From Pseudomonadota bacterium (GTDB lineage: Bacteria; Pseudomonadota; Alphaproteobacteria; Puniceispirillales; Marisalimonadaceae): a stretch of 60,219 nucleotides of DNA. This document shows, piece after piece, positions 1 to 9,158 of this stretch; position 1 is the stretch's first letter; each line of letters opens with the position of its first letter. The notes beneath the pieces were generated by a model that was not told where the DNA came from, did no database searches, and worked only from the letters and a program-made list of their open reading frames with translations. The translations under genes were made by a program, and so were the position numbers. The stretch covers positions 1-60,219 of the forward strand of contig JAQBXK010000010.1 of NCBI GenBank assembly GCA_027625145.1, in the 5' to 3' direction.

Positions 1-62
1 GACAAATAGGGGTACTTGATTAGAGGAGGGTTTTGGTTCATCTTTCAACGCAAGGAGTGAAG

Positions 63-155
63 ATGAAATTGAAACCTAATCAACCCAAGGCCACTGCAGA
101 GCAGGTGGTCAAAGAAGCTGGCGCCAATCTGAAATTGATCATTTCTAAAAAGTAG
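63..155 (+). pseudogene. IS3-family transposase OrfA, N-terminal remnant
   Basis: A 30-codon ORF with a good AAGGAG ribosome-binding site 6-10 bases upstream. Its first residues (KPNQPKATAEQVVK) resemble the start of IS3-family OrfA proteins, where a helix-turn-helix domain normally follows. Here the match stops after about 17 residues and the frame closes at a TAG, so the transposase is only a stub. No orfB, terminal inverted repeat or target-site duplication is visible. The stretch is close to 50% G+C while the chromosome is about 30%, which supports foreign origin. The family assignment is from memory of the motif and is moderate. Confidence 0.5.
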
Positions 156-389
156 TGCCTACTGGCAGATGGCCACGAGTACTCGCTTTAAAACAGCTGG
201 TCAATGCGCGAACGGTACCGGCGGTCAATTTAGCATTGGCGTCAATAGCTTGCCTACGCAACAGCATTCCAAGAGGTGGAACACCTAAAGCCTCCGTTGA
301 TGATGGGTTTTTAGATGGGTAATTATAAAAATTATTATATTTACGGCGCAGTTTATACGGACTCTCGCTCAGCCAGACAGTCAATGAAT
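156..389. other. G+C-rich stretch without a recognised gene
   Basis: About 50% G+C up to position 300, clearly unlike the rest of the window. The minus strand is open from 384 to 145, but its translation has no recognisable family, no ribosome-binding site and odd composition, so I do not call it a gene. With the IS3 stub before it and the terminator after it, this looks like debris of a mobile element or prophage. Confidence 0.4.
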
Positions 390-412
390 ACTGGCCTTCG
401 GGCCCGTTTTTT
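390..412 (+). terminator. Intrinsic terminator with UUCG tetraloop
   Basis: GGCC-TTCG-GGCC forms a compact hairpin, extended outward by A-T and C-G pairs around one mismatch, and is followed directly by TTTTTT. This is a textbook rho-independent terminator on the plus strand. Such G+C-rich UUCG hairpins stand out in this AT-rich genome and fit the foreign character of the left edge. Confidence 0.75.
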
Positions 413-504
413 ATTTCTACCCACCAATTCCCCCGCCAAAGTCACTGAATTGTTTGCAGTGATAGAGGACATTAGACAACGAGCTGTTGCATAGGTTTGT
501 TGAT

Positions 505-1095
505 ATGACTCTAAAACAACTAAAATCAACGGTAGCCAAAAAGAAAACTACAAAACAGATAATCGATTCTGTAAAGTGTAAAACTGTTGTTCCAAAAAGC
601 AAAGTACCAAATACAGCTATAACTCCAAAACCTATAAAGTTAAATGCAGAGCATGAAGCACGTGTTGCAGAGTGGCGAGCACAAGAATTGGCTAAAGAAG
701 GCTTTATTACAGTCTGGGCGAATAAATTAACTATTACAGCAAAGAAAGTGCGTGATTTAAATCAGCAGTATCACAAAATCCTCTACAAGCAATTACAAGA
801 CGCATATCAGGTTTACGATAATGTACTGCGCAGCAAACACTGCGATGACTTTTTTGCAAATCTGCGAGGAGCTATGTATGCACAGGGATTTAAGATACAA
901 AGCAATACCACAGACTCTGCATTAATCATTCGCTTCATATTCGGTATTGATACGCCGACTAAGACGGTGCACGATTACAGTAGAGCATTAGATGGTGCTC
1001 ACTATGACAGTGTTGACGCAGATAAGTTCGCAGAATGGTTAGAGCGCAAGACCATAACCAAAGTCATTGAAGAGCAGAGGGCTATATCTCATTAA
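505..1095 (+). CDS. Orphan protein of unknown function, 196 aa
   Basis: I do not recognise this protein. It is basic at the N-terminus (many Lys/Thr in residues 1-40) and then mainly helical and charged, with no signal peptide or membrane segment. Only two cysteines are seen and no catalytic motif is evident. The frame could also start at a TTG at 487 (202 aa); ATG at 505 is preferred because AGG lies about 10 bases before it. G+C is higher than in the downstream housekeeping genes. It follows an IS3 stub and a phage-like terminator and converges on a small cysteine/histidine-rich ORF, so a phage or mobile-element origin is likely by context only. Confidence 0.6.
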   Translation: MTLKQLKSTVAKKKTTKQIIDSVKCKTVVPKSKVPNTAITPKPIKLNAEHEARVAEWRAQELAKEGFITVWANKLTITAKKVRDLNQQYHKILYKQLQDAYQVYDNVLRSKHCDDFFANLRGAMYAQGFKIQSNTTDSALIIRFIFGIDTPTKTVHDYSRALDGAHYDSVDADKFAEWLERKTITKVIEEQRAISH

Positions 1096-1240
1096 GCTCA
1101 ATTCTTGCTTTCCAAACTATAACACATTCCTCACAACGTTCTGTTGCTTTTCTTCTAGCTCTATAAGCAGGATGTTTACGGCAACCTTCAGCAAGTATTT
1201 TAAGTAATTCTATTTTTCTTTGGTCTGTATCTTTTCTCAT
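1082..1240 (-). CDS. Small Cys/His-rich phage-like protein, 52 aa
   Basis: This ORF runs from ATG at 1240 to TAG at 1082. Residues 20-23 read CRKH and residues 36-39 read CEEC, with HPAYRARRKAT between them, so the layout C-x2-H...C-x2-C suggests a tiny zinc ribbon. The pattern C..HP.Y.A.R......C..C...W recalls short hypothetical proteins common in tailed phages; this is from memory, not a search. Its 3' end overlaps the convergent 196-aa gene by 14 bases. It supports a prophage remnant at the left edge. Function unknown. Confidence 0.5.
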   Translation of the reverse strand: MRKDTDQRKIELLKILAEGCRKHPAYRARRKATERCEECVIVWKARIELNEI

Positions 1241-1423
1241 ATTTCTATATTAAATAGAAACATAACAAGTGCAATCAAAACGGGCTAGATCAATTATTTA
1301 AATCCATATACTGATAACATTTATTCCTCAGTAATGTATGTTTATAATGTATAGGCATATAAATATTAAAAACCCTTCTAAAGGAAGTAATTAATAAAAT
1401 TATTTGGGCAATTGAGATGTTAA

Positions 1424-1834
1424 ATGATAAATAAAAACTCAAAACCAATTAAAATAATTATATTTTATGATGACAATTGTGTTTTATGTAGCTATTCAAT
1501 CCGATTTCTAATAAAAAAAGATACTGAAAACTATTTTTTATTTTCTCCTCTACAGGGCAAATTAGCTAAAAAATCAATTAATCCTAGATATATTAAAAAT
1601 TTAGATTCATTTGTAATCTTGAGTAAGTCTAATACATACGTAAAAGGTGCCGCTATAAAGATTATAATCAATAATCTTAAAAACCTCTATTTCTATAAAT
1701 GGGTTCTATTTATTCCTAACCCTATTCTAGACTTAATTTATTCCTTAGTTGGAAATATAAGATATAAAATTTTCGGGAAATCACAAAACTGTTTATATTT
1801 AAATGAAGAACTAAAGAACCGTTTTATTATTTAA
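1424..1834 (+). CDS. DCC-family thiol-disulfide oxidoreductase-like protein
   Basis: A 136-residue protein with the D-x3-C-x2-C signature YDDNCVLC at residues 15-22, which defines the DCC (DUF393) family. Family members are about 110-150 aa, thioredoxin-like in prediction, and mostly uncharacterised. The C-terminal half contains hydrophobic segments (around 85-110) and is rich in Ile, Lys and Asn, in keeping with the genome. It stands alone, with about 180 bases of AT-rich DNA before it and a convergent gene 44 bases after it. No partner is evident. Confidence 0.75.
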   Translation: MINKNSKPIKIIIFYDDNCVLCSYSIRFLIKKDTENYFLFSPLQGKLAKKSINPRYIKNLDSFVILSKSNTYVKGAAIKIIINNLKNLYFYKWVLFIPNPILDLIYSLVGNIRYKIFGKSQNCLYLNEELKNRFII

Positions 1835-1878
1835 AAACAAGTTAATTTCATACTAAACTTTAGATTACATAGAATTTA

Positions 1879-2385
1879 TTATTTAGTTTGTTTTGCAAAA
1901 GAGTAAGTTGGACGTTGTTTATATCTAGCAAACCGTTGTAATTGCTGTTCATTTAGTTTACTTTGTGGTTCATTCTGCGACAAAACCATTTGTTTTATTT
2001 TGGTTGATGATGTTCTAGGATTATAATGTACCTGTTCAATTTGTTTGCCAATATCTTTAATATAGTTATCAACATCAAGGTTATGAGGTTTGTTCCCCCA
2101 ATCTTCTCCTACAACAAAAATATCAACATCTAAGGCTTTGCAGCCTGAAACATACTCAAGTTCATGATATGGACGTACAATATCAACGCAGGCAAGCGCT
2201 CGCAACATCTCCATGCGTTGTTCTAAGGGAACAATTGGAACATTAGGTTTGTACATATTAACAACTTCATCTGAAGCAACCCCAACCGCAAGGATGTCTC
2301 CGAGTGCTTTACAATGGTTCAATAAAGCAAGATGCCCCACATGAAGTAAATCAAATGTGCCTACAGTGTATACAACTATTTTCAA
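1879..2385 (-). CDS. Cytidylyltransferase-like protein (TagD/RfaE family)
   Basis: The nucleotidyltransferase motif GTFDLLHVGHLALL lies at residues 9-22 (HxGH signature). GEDWG (93-97) and the RTSSTKI segment (123-129) match the ISTTxI/RTxGISTT part of glycerol-3-phosphate or ethanolamine-phosphate cytidylyltransferases. Such enzymes transfer CMP from CTP to a phosphorylated small alcohol for polymer or lipid synthesis. The C-terminal 35 residues (Gln- and Arg-rich, after the catalytic domain) are extra. It is divergent from a CDP-alcohol phosphatidyltransferase gene 93 bases away, a plausible functional partner because that family consumes CDP-alcohols. Substrate cannot be told from sequence. 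Confidence 0.8.
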   Translation of the reverse strand: MKIVVYTVGTFDLLHVGHLALLNHCKALGDILAVGVASDEVVNMYKPNVPIVPLEQRMEMLRALACVDIVRPYHELEYVSGCKALDVDIFVVGEDWGNKPHNLDVDNYIKDIGKQIEQVHYNPRTSSTKIKQMVLSQNEPQSKLNEQQLQRFARYKQRPTYSFAKQTK

Positions 2386-2478
2386 TTTTTCCTTTTACTA
2401 CCTCATAAATGATGATAGCTAAGTGTTAGAAAGGTAACTTAATTTTTATTATTTATATATTAGGTTAAATTACTTGCC

Positions 2479-3141
2479 ATGACAACTAAAAAATCAGTGT
2501 CGCCAAAGATACAAACAAAATCTATACTGTCCTTCATCAAAGATTTTCCCAATTTATGTTCTCTTGCTGGCTTAGGTTCCTCACTACTTGCAATCTATTT
2601 TTTAATAATAGGAATATATGACGCGGCAATGATAGGTATGATTTGGGCAGTAGCCTTTGATTGGGCTGATGGCCTTATTGCGCGCAAGATGAAGGGAAGA
2701 ACAGGTGACGATCAAAAGTTTGGAGGTCAACTAGATCTGCTAATAGATATTGTAAGTTATGGTGTCGTTCCGGCTATTTTGATATTAAGCTATTCCAACT
2801 TTGACCCATTGTTTTTAATTCCTGGATTTATAATGTTGGGCTTTGGAGCCATTAGGCTAAGCTATTTTAGCACTTTTGGATTATCAAGCGATGCAAAATA
2901 CACTGGCCTAGCCATTGATAATAATAGTATTATTCTTGTTTTTCTATTTATGTTTGCAGGGTATTTTGAGGACACATCTTTTTCATTTTTTCTTGGTGCC
3001 AGCGGAATATGCCTTGCGATATTAAATGTTTCTCAAATAAAAACACCAAAACTATCTGGAAACCCTATCAACGTTATTATCCTAGCCATATACACAACGT
3101 TTGTAACTATTTTCTATGGTTCATCTTTAATTTTAAATTAG
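2479..3141 (+). CDS. CDP-alcohol phosphatidyltransferase (PssA-like)
   Basis: Integral membrane enzyme of 220 aa with the family motif D-x2-D-G-x2-A-R...G-x3-D-x3-D: DWADGLIAR near residues 61-69 and GGQLDLLID near 82-90. Six or so hydrophobic segments follow the usual topology. It should join a CDP-activated lipid (CDP-diacylglycerol) to an alcohol, most likely serine to give phosphatidylserine, at the inner membrane. The spacing between DAR and the last two Asp residues is slightly longer than in many members. Divergent from a cytidylyltransferase-like gene. Family is firm; the acceptor alcohol is an inference. Confidence 0.8.
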   Translation: MTTKKSVSPKIQTKSILSFIKDFPNLCSLAGLGSSLLAIYFLIIGIYDAAMIGMIWAVAFDWADGLIARKMKGRTGDDQKFGGQLDLLIDIVSYGVVPAILILSYSNFDPLFLIPGFIMLGFGAIRLSYFSTFGLSSDAKYTGLAIDNNSIILVFLFMFAGYFEDTSFSFFLGASGICLAILNVSQIKTPKLSGNPINVIILAIYTTFVTIFYGSSLILN

Positions 3142-3239
3142 TCAAAAAACACAAGCAGCGCTTCATCTTACCTTTATCATAGGTTCTAATAATAGATGAA
3201 ATCTAATAGGATAATTTTATACTATAACAAAGAATTGTA

Positions 3240-3947
3240 TTAGATGTTTTTTAGTCTTTCATTTTGTGGAAACATAAATTTACTTGCTTCAGTGTCAAGT
3301 TCTGCTTTAAAACTATGGTTATTAAAAGAACTGATATTAATAGCTCTTTGACTAGCTGGCCTACTATTAATTTCAGTCATAAGTCTATTTAAGTTAGGTC
3401 TTTTTTCTAACTCACCCTCACCTAACACCATAGGCAATATTCTTGTCCATCCCCAAACACACATATCAACTATGGAATAAGTATCTCCTAACATGTATTT
3501 ATGATCAGTTAGTCTAGCATCTAATATGTCATAATGCCTTTCTGTTTCATATATATACCTGTTTATAGCATACTTACTTTTCTCAGGAGCCATGTGTTGA
3601 AAATGAACGGCTTGTCCTGAATATGGTCCAATCCCTGTTGCAATAAACATCAACCATGACAATAAGTCTGCTCGAGATTTAGGATCATTTCCTGTAATAA
3701 ATTTTCCTGTTTTTTCAGCTAAATATAATAAAATAGCATTACTATCAAAAACAACATTCTCTTCATCAATAATTGACGGAGCCTTTGCATTTGGGTTTAT
3801 TGCTAAATAAGAACTAGATAATTACTCACCTTTTAGCTTGTCAACTGGTATGGCTTCATAGTCTAAGCCCATCTCCTCTAGACATAGAGCTACTTTCATA
3901 GGATTAGGTCCAGTATTATAATAAAATTTCAGCATTTTTTTCTCCAT
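3240..3947 (-). pseudogene. Glutathione S-transferase copy broken by one nonsense codon
   Basis: Reading from ATG 3947 (or the better-placed ATG 3935, which has GGAG six bases upstream) gives MLKFYYNTGPNPMKVAL..., then an in-frame TAA at 3822-3824, then the rest of the protein to the stop at 3240. The whole frame is 235 codons, exactly the length of the intact paralogue at 15540-16247, and the two align without gaps along their length. The stop sits at an aligned Gln, just after the first beta-alpha unit of the thioredoxin-like domain. An internal ATG at 3662 would give only the C-terminal helical domain. One point mutation, or one sequence error, explains the break. Confidence 0.9.
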
Positions 3948-4184
3948 GTATAAATTGTAAAATTCAATTATTACTTGAACTAATATTTTTTTAACATACG
4001 TTTTAATTTTGATATCATATGGATAAATGTAAACAAAATCAGATTTTAATAAAAAACTACCCCAATAACTAACGATATAAATTAATATAAAACTTACACA
4101 ATAGAATAAGATTAATTGAATTGAATTGACTTAAAATATTAATTAACACATAAAATATTATGCCGACTAACTTACTACTTTCTT

Positions 4185-5473
4185 ATGAAAAATTTATATA
4201 TGTTTTCTGATTATCTAAACAATAAGTTAAAAAAACATGGAATACATTATGGTTGGGCAATGGCTTTCCTTGCTTTCACAACAACTCTATTTTCTTCAGC
4301 TATAATGACAATTCCTCATGTGTTAATCATTCCAATTACTAAAGAATTTGGGTGGAATGTTTCAGATATATCAACACCAATAGCAATAATGTTTGTTATG
4401 CTTGCCTTAGTTGCTCCGTTTGGAGGAGCTTTGATTTTAAAGTTTGGAGTAACAAAAATTGTTACTATTTCTTTTATATTTTCAATCATTGGTATTTTAA
4501 GTACAACTTTTATATTTGAAAAATGGCATTTAATTGGAACTATAGGAATATGTTTAGGAATATCATCCGGCATGCTTGGATTAAGTCTTGGAGCGACAAT
4601 AGCCACTCGTTGGTTTAATGTTAGGCGTGGACTAGTTATATGGGATTGCTCGCGTCTTCATTCGCTGCTGGACAGTTAACTTTCGTCCCTTTAATGGCTT
4701 GGCTAACAACAATATACGATTGGCGAATAGCTGTATTACCAGTTTTATTAGGTGCTGGGTTTAGTATTTTATTATTTATTCTTTTCGGAAAAAACTGGCC
4801 TTCTGACCTAAATATACCTCCTTATGGGGGACAAAGAAATTTTACCCCTCCTCCATTATCAAAACAAAATGCATTTTTTCTAAGTATCTCTGCAGTAGTA
4901 ACAGCTAGTAAACAAACAACTTTTTGGATATTAGCGTTAACGTTTTTTATATGCGGAGTTACATCAACTGGAATCATTGGTCAGCATTTCATTCCATTTT
5001 GTGCCGATAACAACATTGGAATTGTGGTAGCTTCTTCATATTTAGCTTTAATGGGCGTTTTTAATTTTATTGGAACCATGGGATCTGGTTGGTTGTCTGA
5101 CCGTTATGATAACTTTAAACTTCTTGCAATATATTATGGATTAAGAGGGATATCTTTAATAAACCTTCCATACAGTAATTTAGATGTTTATGCTTTAACC
5201 TTATGGGCCATATTTTTTGGATTAGACTTTATTGCTACAGTTCCTCCAACAGTACGTTTAACAGGAAAGTTTTTTGGAACGGTTAATGGTCCAATTATAT
5301 TTGGATGGATCTTTGCTGCTCATCAATTAGGAAATGCTTTTGCCGCTTATGGTGCTGGCGTTATAAGAGATTCTGCTCTAACTTACCTTCCAGCGTTTTT
5401 AACTGCGGGATTATTTTGTTTCGTAGCATCTACATTAATACTTTTTCTTAGAAATCAAAAATCTTATCAATAA
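4185..5473 (+). pseudogene. MFS transporter broken by a frameshift
   Basis: The first 151 codons encode six hydrophobic segments of a major-facilitator protein of the oxalate/monocarboxylate type (HYGWAMAFLAF near residue 20, RWFNVRRGLVI near 142-152). At 4640-4642 the frame is lost: two extra bases (TG) separate ...RGLVI from GLLASSFAAGQL, which is the expected continuation and is open from 4640 to 5473 in the other frame (six more segments). Together the parts give about 428 residues, normal for the family. A frameshift in the middle should destroy transport. It is divergent from the broken glutathione S-transferase and beside another broken gene. Confidence 0.85.
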
Positions 5474-5559
5474 ATTTGATAAACAAAAAAAACTAATTTG
5501 TTTTTTTATAATACATAGATATTAAATTTAAAAATATGCTTTAATAATATTAAGAATTG

Positions 5560-6273
5560 TTATTTTTTAGCAATATAAATAGTCTGAGTACAATCCTCTT
5601 CTAAAATAGGATTGTAAAATATTACCTTTTCTGCACGAGCCATTTCAAATACATTTTTCAAGAGATCAACAAAATAAATATCTGGAGGATTGTTTGACCA
5701 TAATGAAAATAGACCATCATCATTAAGATGAGATGAAACTTTTTTCATCCCTTCTATAGTATAAAACTTAGCATGACTTGAGTTTAAATAAAAATCTGGC
5801 GCATGATCAATATCTAAAAAAATACCGTCAAACTTTCAAGCTTGTATATTAGGATCAAATCCTTTTTTTTCAAAAACAGATTTAAAAAAATCAGCTAAAA
5901 TTATATTACATCTAGTATCTTCAAATAAAAGTTTTTCAATTGGCAAAATTCCTTGTTTATGCCAAGAAATGACTGGTTCTAAGTATTCAATTATAGTTAA
6001 AGACTTTACATTCTTGTTAGATAAAACTTCTTTAGCTGTGTAGCCTAAACCAAGACCTCCAACTAAAATGTCAGGAGATTTAGATTTAATTTCATCAAGA
6101 GGAACCTTGGCCAAAGCAACTTCCGATGCAATAAACAAATTTGACATTAGATGTTCATCATTAAGAATAACTTCATACACTTCTTTATTTAATTTTAATT
6201 GCCTTCTTCTTCTTAAAGAAATATTTCCTAATGGAGTATTTTGATAATCTAATTCTTTGAAAAGCTTTGACAA
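5560..6273 (-). pseudogene. Spermidine-synthase-like protein broken by one UGA
   Basis: The frame from ATG 6273 encodes a Rossmann methyltransferase-like fold: ILVGGLGLGYTAKEVL (AdoMet-type glycine motif, near residues 69-84), IIEYLEPVISWH (acidic residue at the end of strand 2), and after an in-frame TGA at 5836-5838 FDGIFLDIDHAPDFYL. The stop falls where Trp would fit (context QA*KFD) and the same frame stays open to 5560, total 237 codons. The architecture is that of the spermine/spermidine synthase superfamily, many of whose members do not act on polyamines. UGA as sense is unlikely, since the agmatinase gene ends with TGA and all obvious Trp codons are TGG. Confidence 0.8.
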
Positions 6274-6399
6274 ATTATTAATCCTAAAAGTTAATACATA
6301 CTTAAATTATAGAAATATGAATGTATTTAAAATAAATTATAAGAAATATATAAATAATTTATTATACTAAGGTATTCTTTTGTCTTCTAATTTAGTTAG

Positions 6400-7290
6400 T
6401 TATTTCAACTGAGGATCTATAACTTTAATGATACTTGATGTATCTGCATCTCCATGACCATTCTCAATCAATTGTTGAAAAGCTGCAGTAGCAACCGCTC
6501 CAAGTGGTGTAGAAGTATTTGCCGATTGAGCTGCGGCTTGAGACAAACGCAAGTCTTTTAACATTAGCTTTGCCATAAACCCAGGCTTAAAATCATTGTT
6601 TGCTGGAGAATTTGCACAAACTCCGGACATTGGATTAGAATTTTCAAATATATAAGATCTGCCAGTAGAAGTAGAGATCACATCATACAAAGTCTGACGT
6701 GAAACCCCTAGTCGTTCGCCCATGACCATTGCTTCAGATGCAGCAAGAGCATTGATGCCCGCTAGCATGTTATTACAAATTTTAGTTACCTGGCCCAGCC
6801 CTGCATTTCCACAATGAATAATGTTTTTACCCATGCACTGCAAAATTGGCTTTGCTTTTTCAAATGTATTTTTATCACCACCACACATAAAAGTCAGCGT
6901 TCCTGCATCAGCTCCTGTAACCCCTCCTGAAACGGGTGCATCAATCATATCAAATCCGGAAGCCTTAGCCGCTGCATATGCAGCTTGGGCAGTTTCAACA
7001 TCAATGGTAGATGAGTCTATCATAACAGTTCCTGTATCTGCTGCGGCAATCACACCATCATTCATAAAAACTTCTTTAACATTAGCCCCTACAGGAAGCA
7101 TTGTTATAACAAACTCTACACCACTAGCAGCTTCTTGAACTGACTTAGCAGCTTTAGCACCCGATTGAACTACAAAATTCATTGCTTCTTCAGACAAATC
7201 AAAAACTTTTAAAGAATGACCTGCTTTAATAAGATTGCGGACCATTGGCCCACCCATATTTCCCAAACCGATAAAGCCAATGCGTGACAT
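6400..7290 (-). CDS. mmsB: 3-hydroxyisobutyrate dehydrogenase family oxidoreductase
   Basis: NAD(P)-dependent beta-hydroxyacid dehydrogenase of 296 aa. The start at 7290 is set by AGGAGG seven bases upstream; the longer frame to 7362 adds an unlike hydrophobic leader. GFIGLGNMGGPM (residues 4-15) is the dinucleotide fold, DAPVSGG near 118 is the substrate loop and GLGQVTKICNN near 163 carries the catalytic Lys. The family oxidises 3-hydroxyisobutyrate to methylmalonate semialdehyde in valine breakdown, or reduces tartronate semialdehyde. GHGDADTSSI near the C-terminus fits the MmsB branch. It stands alone, with 234 bases of AT-rich DNA upstream. Confidence 0.8.
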   Translation of the reverse strand: MSRIGFIGLGNMGGPMVRNLIKAGHSLKVFDLSEEAMNFVVQSGAKAAKSVQEAASGVEFVITMLPVGANVKEVFMNDGVIAAADTGTVMIDSSTIDVETAQAAYAAAKASGFDMIDAPVSGGVTGADAGTLTFMCGGDKNTFEKAKPILQCMGKNIIHCGNAGLGQVTKICNNMLAGINALAASEAMVMGERLGVSRQTLYDVISTSTGRSYIFENSNPMSGVCANSPANNDFKPGFMAKLMLKDLRLSQAAAQSANTSTPLGAVATAAFQQLIENGHGDADTSSIIKVIDPQLK

Positions 7291-7524
7291 TCTATTCCTC
7301 CTATTTAAAATTAAACCATTATTTAAAGAATTTCGTAGAATAATAATTATTAACCACGACAATTCTTTTTATAATTTTTGTTATTATCTAAATCAATAGA
7401 CAAAATATTATAAAAATTAAGTTAAATAAAAAAAACTAAAGTTTCATACTCAACAATTCAAATAATAAACACTATTTAATTTTATATAGTTAACAAATGC
7501 AATATTTTTTTAATTTATTATTAA

Positions 7525-8721
7525 TTATATTTTTTTCATTATAATATTGGCTACATATGCTCCATTTGCAATACAGGCTTGCAGAAGATATCCTCCTGTT
7601 GGTGCCTCCCAATCAAGCATTTCACCTGCTACATAAACATTAGGCTTATTAATTAGCATAAAATTATCGTTAACAGAATTAAAAGTAACTCCCCCTGCAG
7701 ATGAAATAGCTCGATCAATTGCAAATGGTTTTTGTAAATTCAGCTTATAAGATTTAATGGCGTTTATTATTTTATTTTGCATCCAATTATTTCTATCTGG
7801 CAATTCCATAAGCAATCCAATTGCCACATCAGATAAATTTAATGTTTTACGTAAATAATTTGACATAGATAGTTTTAATTTTGGTTTTAGTAAGCGTTTC
7901 TGAATTTCTTCAATACTAAAATCAGGCTTTAAATCAAGTAAAATTTGTGCAGATCCATTAATGTTTATCTCTTCTCGTAAAAATGCAGAAAGAGCATAAA
8001 TTGGACCGCCTTCAACGCCATTTTTTGTAATAATCAATTCACCATGCTTTTTTTTATCCTGAAAAGATAATGTTATTGATTTTAATGATTTTCCTTCAAA
8101 TTTTTTTGAAAAAACAACTGACCACTCTGTTACAAACCCACAATTTGATGGCTGCAAGGGAGAAATTTTTACACTTTCTCTTTCAAGAATTTTTACCCAA
8201 GAACCATCAGAACCTAATTTTGGCCATGAAGCACCTCCTAATGAAAGAATTGTTGTATTAGAAGGAACTGCAATCTTTCCATTTTTAGTTTTAAAAATAA
8301 GATTATTTTGATCCCATCCAAGCCAATCATGGTTTAATTTAAAAATTACATTCTGTTTTTCAAGTCGTCCAAGCCAAGCACGTAATAGAGGTGAAGATTT
8401 AAAGCTCTGAGGAAAAATCCTTCCACTTGAACCAATGAAAGTTTTTTCACCCAATCCTTCACACCATTTGCGTAATTTTTCTGGGGAAAAATTATCAATA
8501 ACTGTTTTAAAAATATTGGATTTCATTCCATATTTTTTAATAAAACTATCTAAATTTTCTGAGTGAGATATATTTAAACCTCCTCGGCCAGCCATAAGAA
8601 ACTTACGGCCAAACGTAGGTTTTCGTTCATATATTGTAACTTTAAAGCCATTTGCAGATAAAATTTCTGCTGCCATAAGTCCCGATGGACCACCACCAAT
8701 TATCGCAATTTCTTTAGTCAT
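7525..8721 (-). CDS. FAD-dependent flavoprotein, HI0933/YhiN-like
   Basis: A 398-residue flavoprotein with the FAD-binding motif IAIIGGGPSGLMAAE at residues 5-19. The family hallmark GRKFLMAGRGGLNISHSE lies near 39-56, and a C-terminal FAD motif near 365-391 ends in DWEAPTGGYLLQACIANGAY. This is the HI0933/BaiN-like family, subgroup of about 400 aa seen in proteobacteria. Its reaction in most species is unknown; some gut homologues reduce bile-acid or other enone substrates. Six bases separate it from the upstream 98-aa gene, so both are probably co-transcribed. Confidence 0.8.
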   Translation of the reverse strand: MTKEIAIIGGGPSGLMAAEILSANGFKVTIYERKPTFGRKFLMAGRGGLNISHSENLDSFIKKYGMKSNIFKTVIDNFSPEKLRKWCEGLGEKTFIGSSGRIFPQSFKSSPLLRAWLGRLEKQNVIFKLNHDWLGWDQNNLIFKTKNGKIAVPSNTTILSLGGASWPKLGSDGSWVKILERESVKISPLQPSNCGFVTEWSVVFSKKFEGKSLKSITLSFQDKKKHGELIITKNGVEGGPIYALSAFLREEININGSAQILLDLKPDFSIEEIQKRLLKPKLKLSMSNYLRKTLNLSDVAIGLLMELPDRNNWMQNKIINAIKSYKLNLQKPFAIDRAISSAGGVTFNSVNDNFMLINKPNVYVAGEMLDWEAPTGGYLLQACIANGAYVANIIMKKI

Positions 8722-8727
8722 TAAAAA

Positions 8728-9024
8728 CTATGATCCTAAAAGTTTACGGCAATCACCTTTTTGAATACTTGATTGTTTACGTTTAATTTGATCATTTTCT
8801 TTTACGGTTAAAGGGGCATCTCCGGAAGATATTTTTTTAACGCTGATAACTTTGAATTCTAATATATCTGTTGAACTTATTAATTCTGCAATAATTTCCT
8901 GTTCTCCAGCTTTATCACGTTTGCCGCGTGGCTTATTTGGTGCTGCCCATAAAGGTTCATTCCATTTAAGAGTGTCCCCTATTTCAGGTATTAAGCATGA
9001 ATTCCATTCTTGTGTTGCAGTCAT
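8728..9024 (-). CDS. Conserved-looking hypothetical protein, 98 aa
   Basis: I do not recognise this protein. It is soluble and mixed in charge, with Trp residues at positions 7, 21 and 26. A basic stretch PRGKRDKAGEQEIIAELIS near 33-51 leads into a beta-rich middle (LEFKVISVKKI) and a Lys-rich tail. No membrane segment or catalytic motif is visible. It starts at ATG 9024 and ends six bases before the YhiN-like flavoprotein, so it is the first gene of a likely two-gene unit. Codon use is like its neighbours. Confidence 0.6.
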   Translation of the reverse strand: MTATQEWNSCLIPEIGDTLKWNEPLWAAPNKPRGKRDKAGEQEIIAELISSTDILEFKVISVKKISSGDAPLTVKENDQIKRKQSSIQKGDCRKLLGS

Positions 9025-9158
9025 TTATTTACTTTCTAATATCAACCTTTGATTAATATAGACGATATATAATTTAATAGTAAAAAATATTTAACTACTT
9101 AAATTCAAATAATTAACGTGAAGAGAACTACTATTCTTTTCAAATTTTGATAAAAGGT

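Noticed and set aside
145-384. 79-aa minus-strand ORF in the G+C-rich left edge
   Set aside because: No ribosome-binding site, no recognisable family, composition like a chance frame in foreign DNA. Kept only as an unexplained stretch.
5480-5520. A-rich/T-rich pair after the MFS pseudogene as a terminator
   Set aside because: AACAAAAAAA...TTGTTTTTTT pairs only A-T and is expected by chance at this base composition.
5836-5838. UGA read as tryptophan (recoded genetic code)
   Set aside because: Agmatinase, purU, yhbY and rpmJ end at TGA, and conserved Trp positions use TGG. A simple nonsense mutation is enough.
6821-7138. Long plus-strand frames opposite real genes (also near 24056, 28762, 35975)
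   Set aside because: They mirror the codon pattern of the minus-strand genes beneath them and have no ribosome-binding sites.
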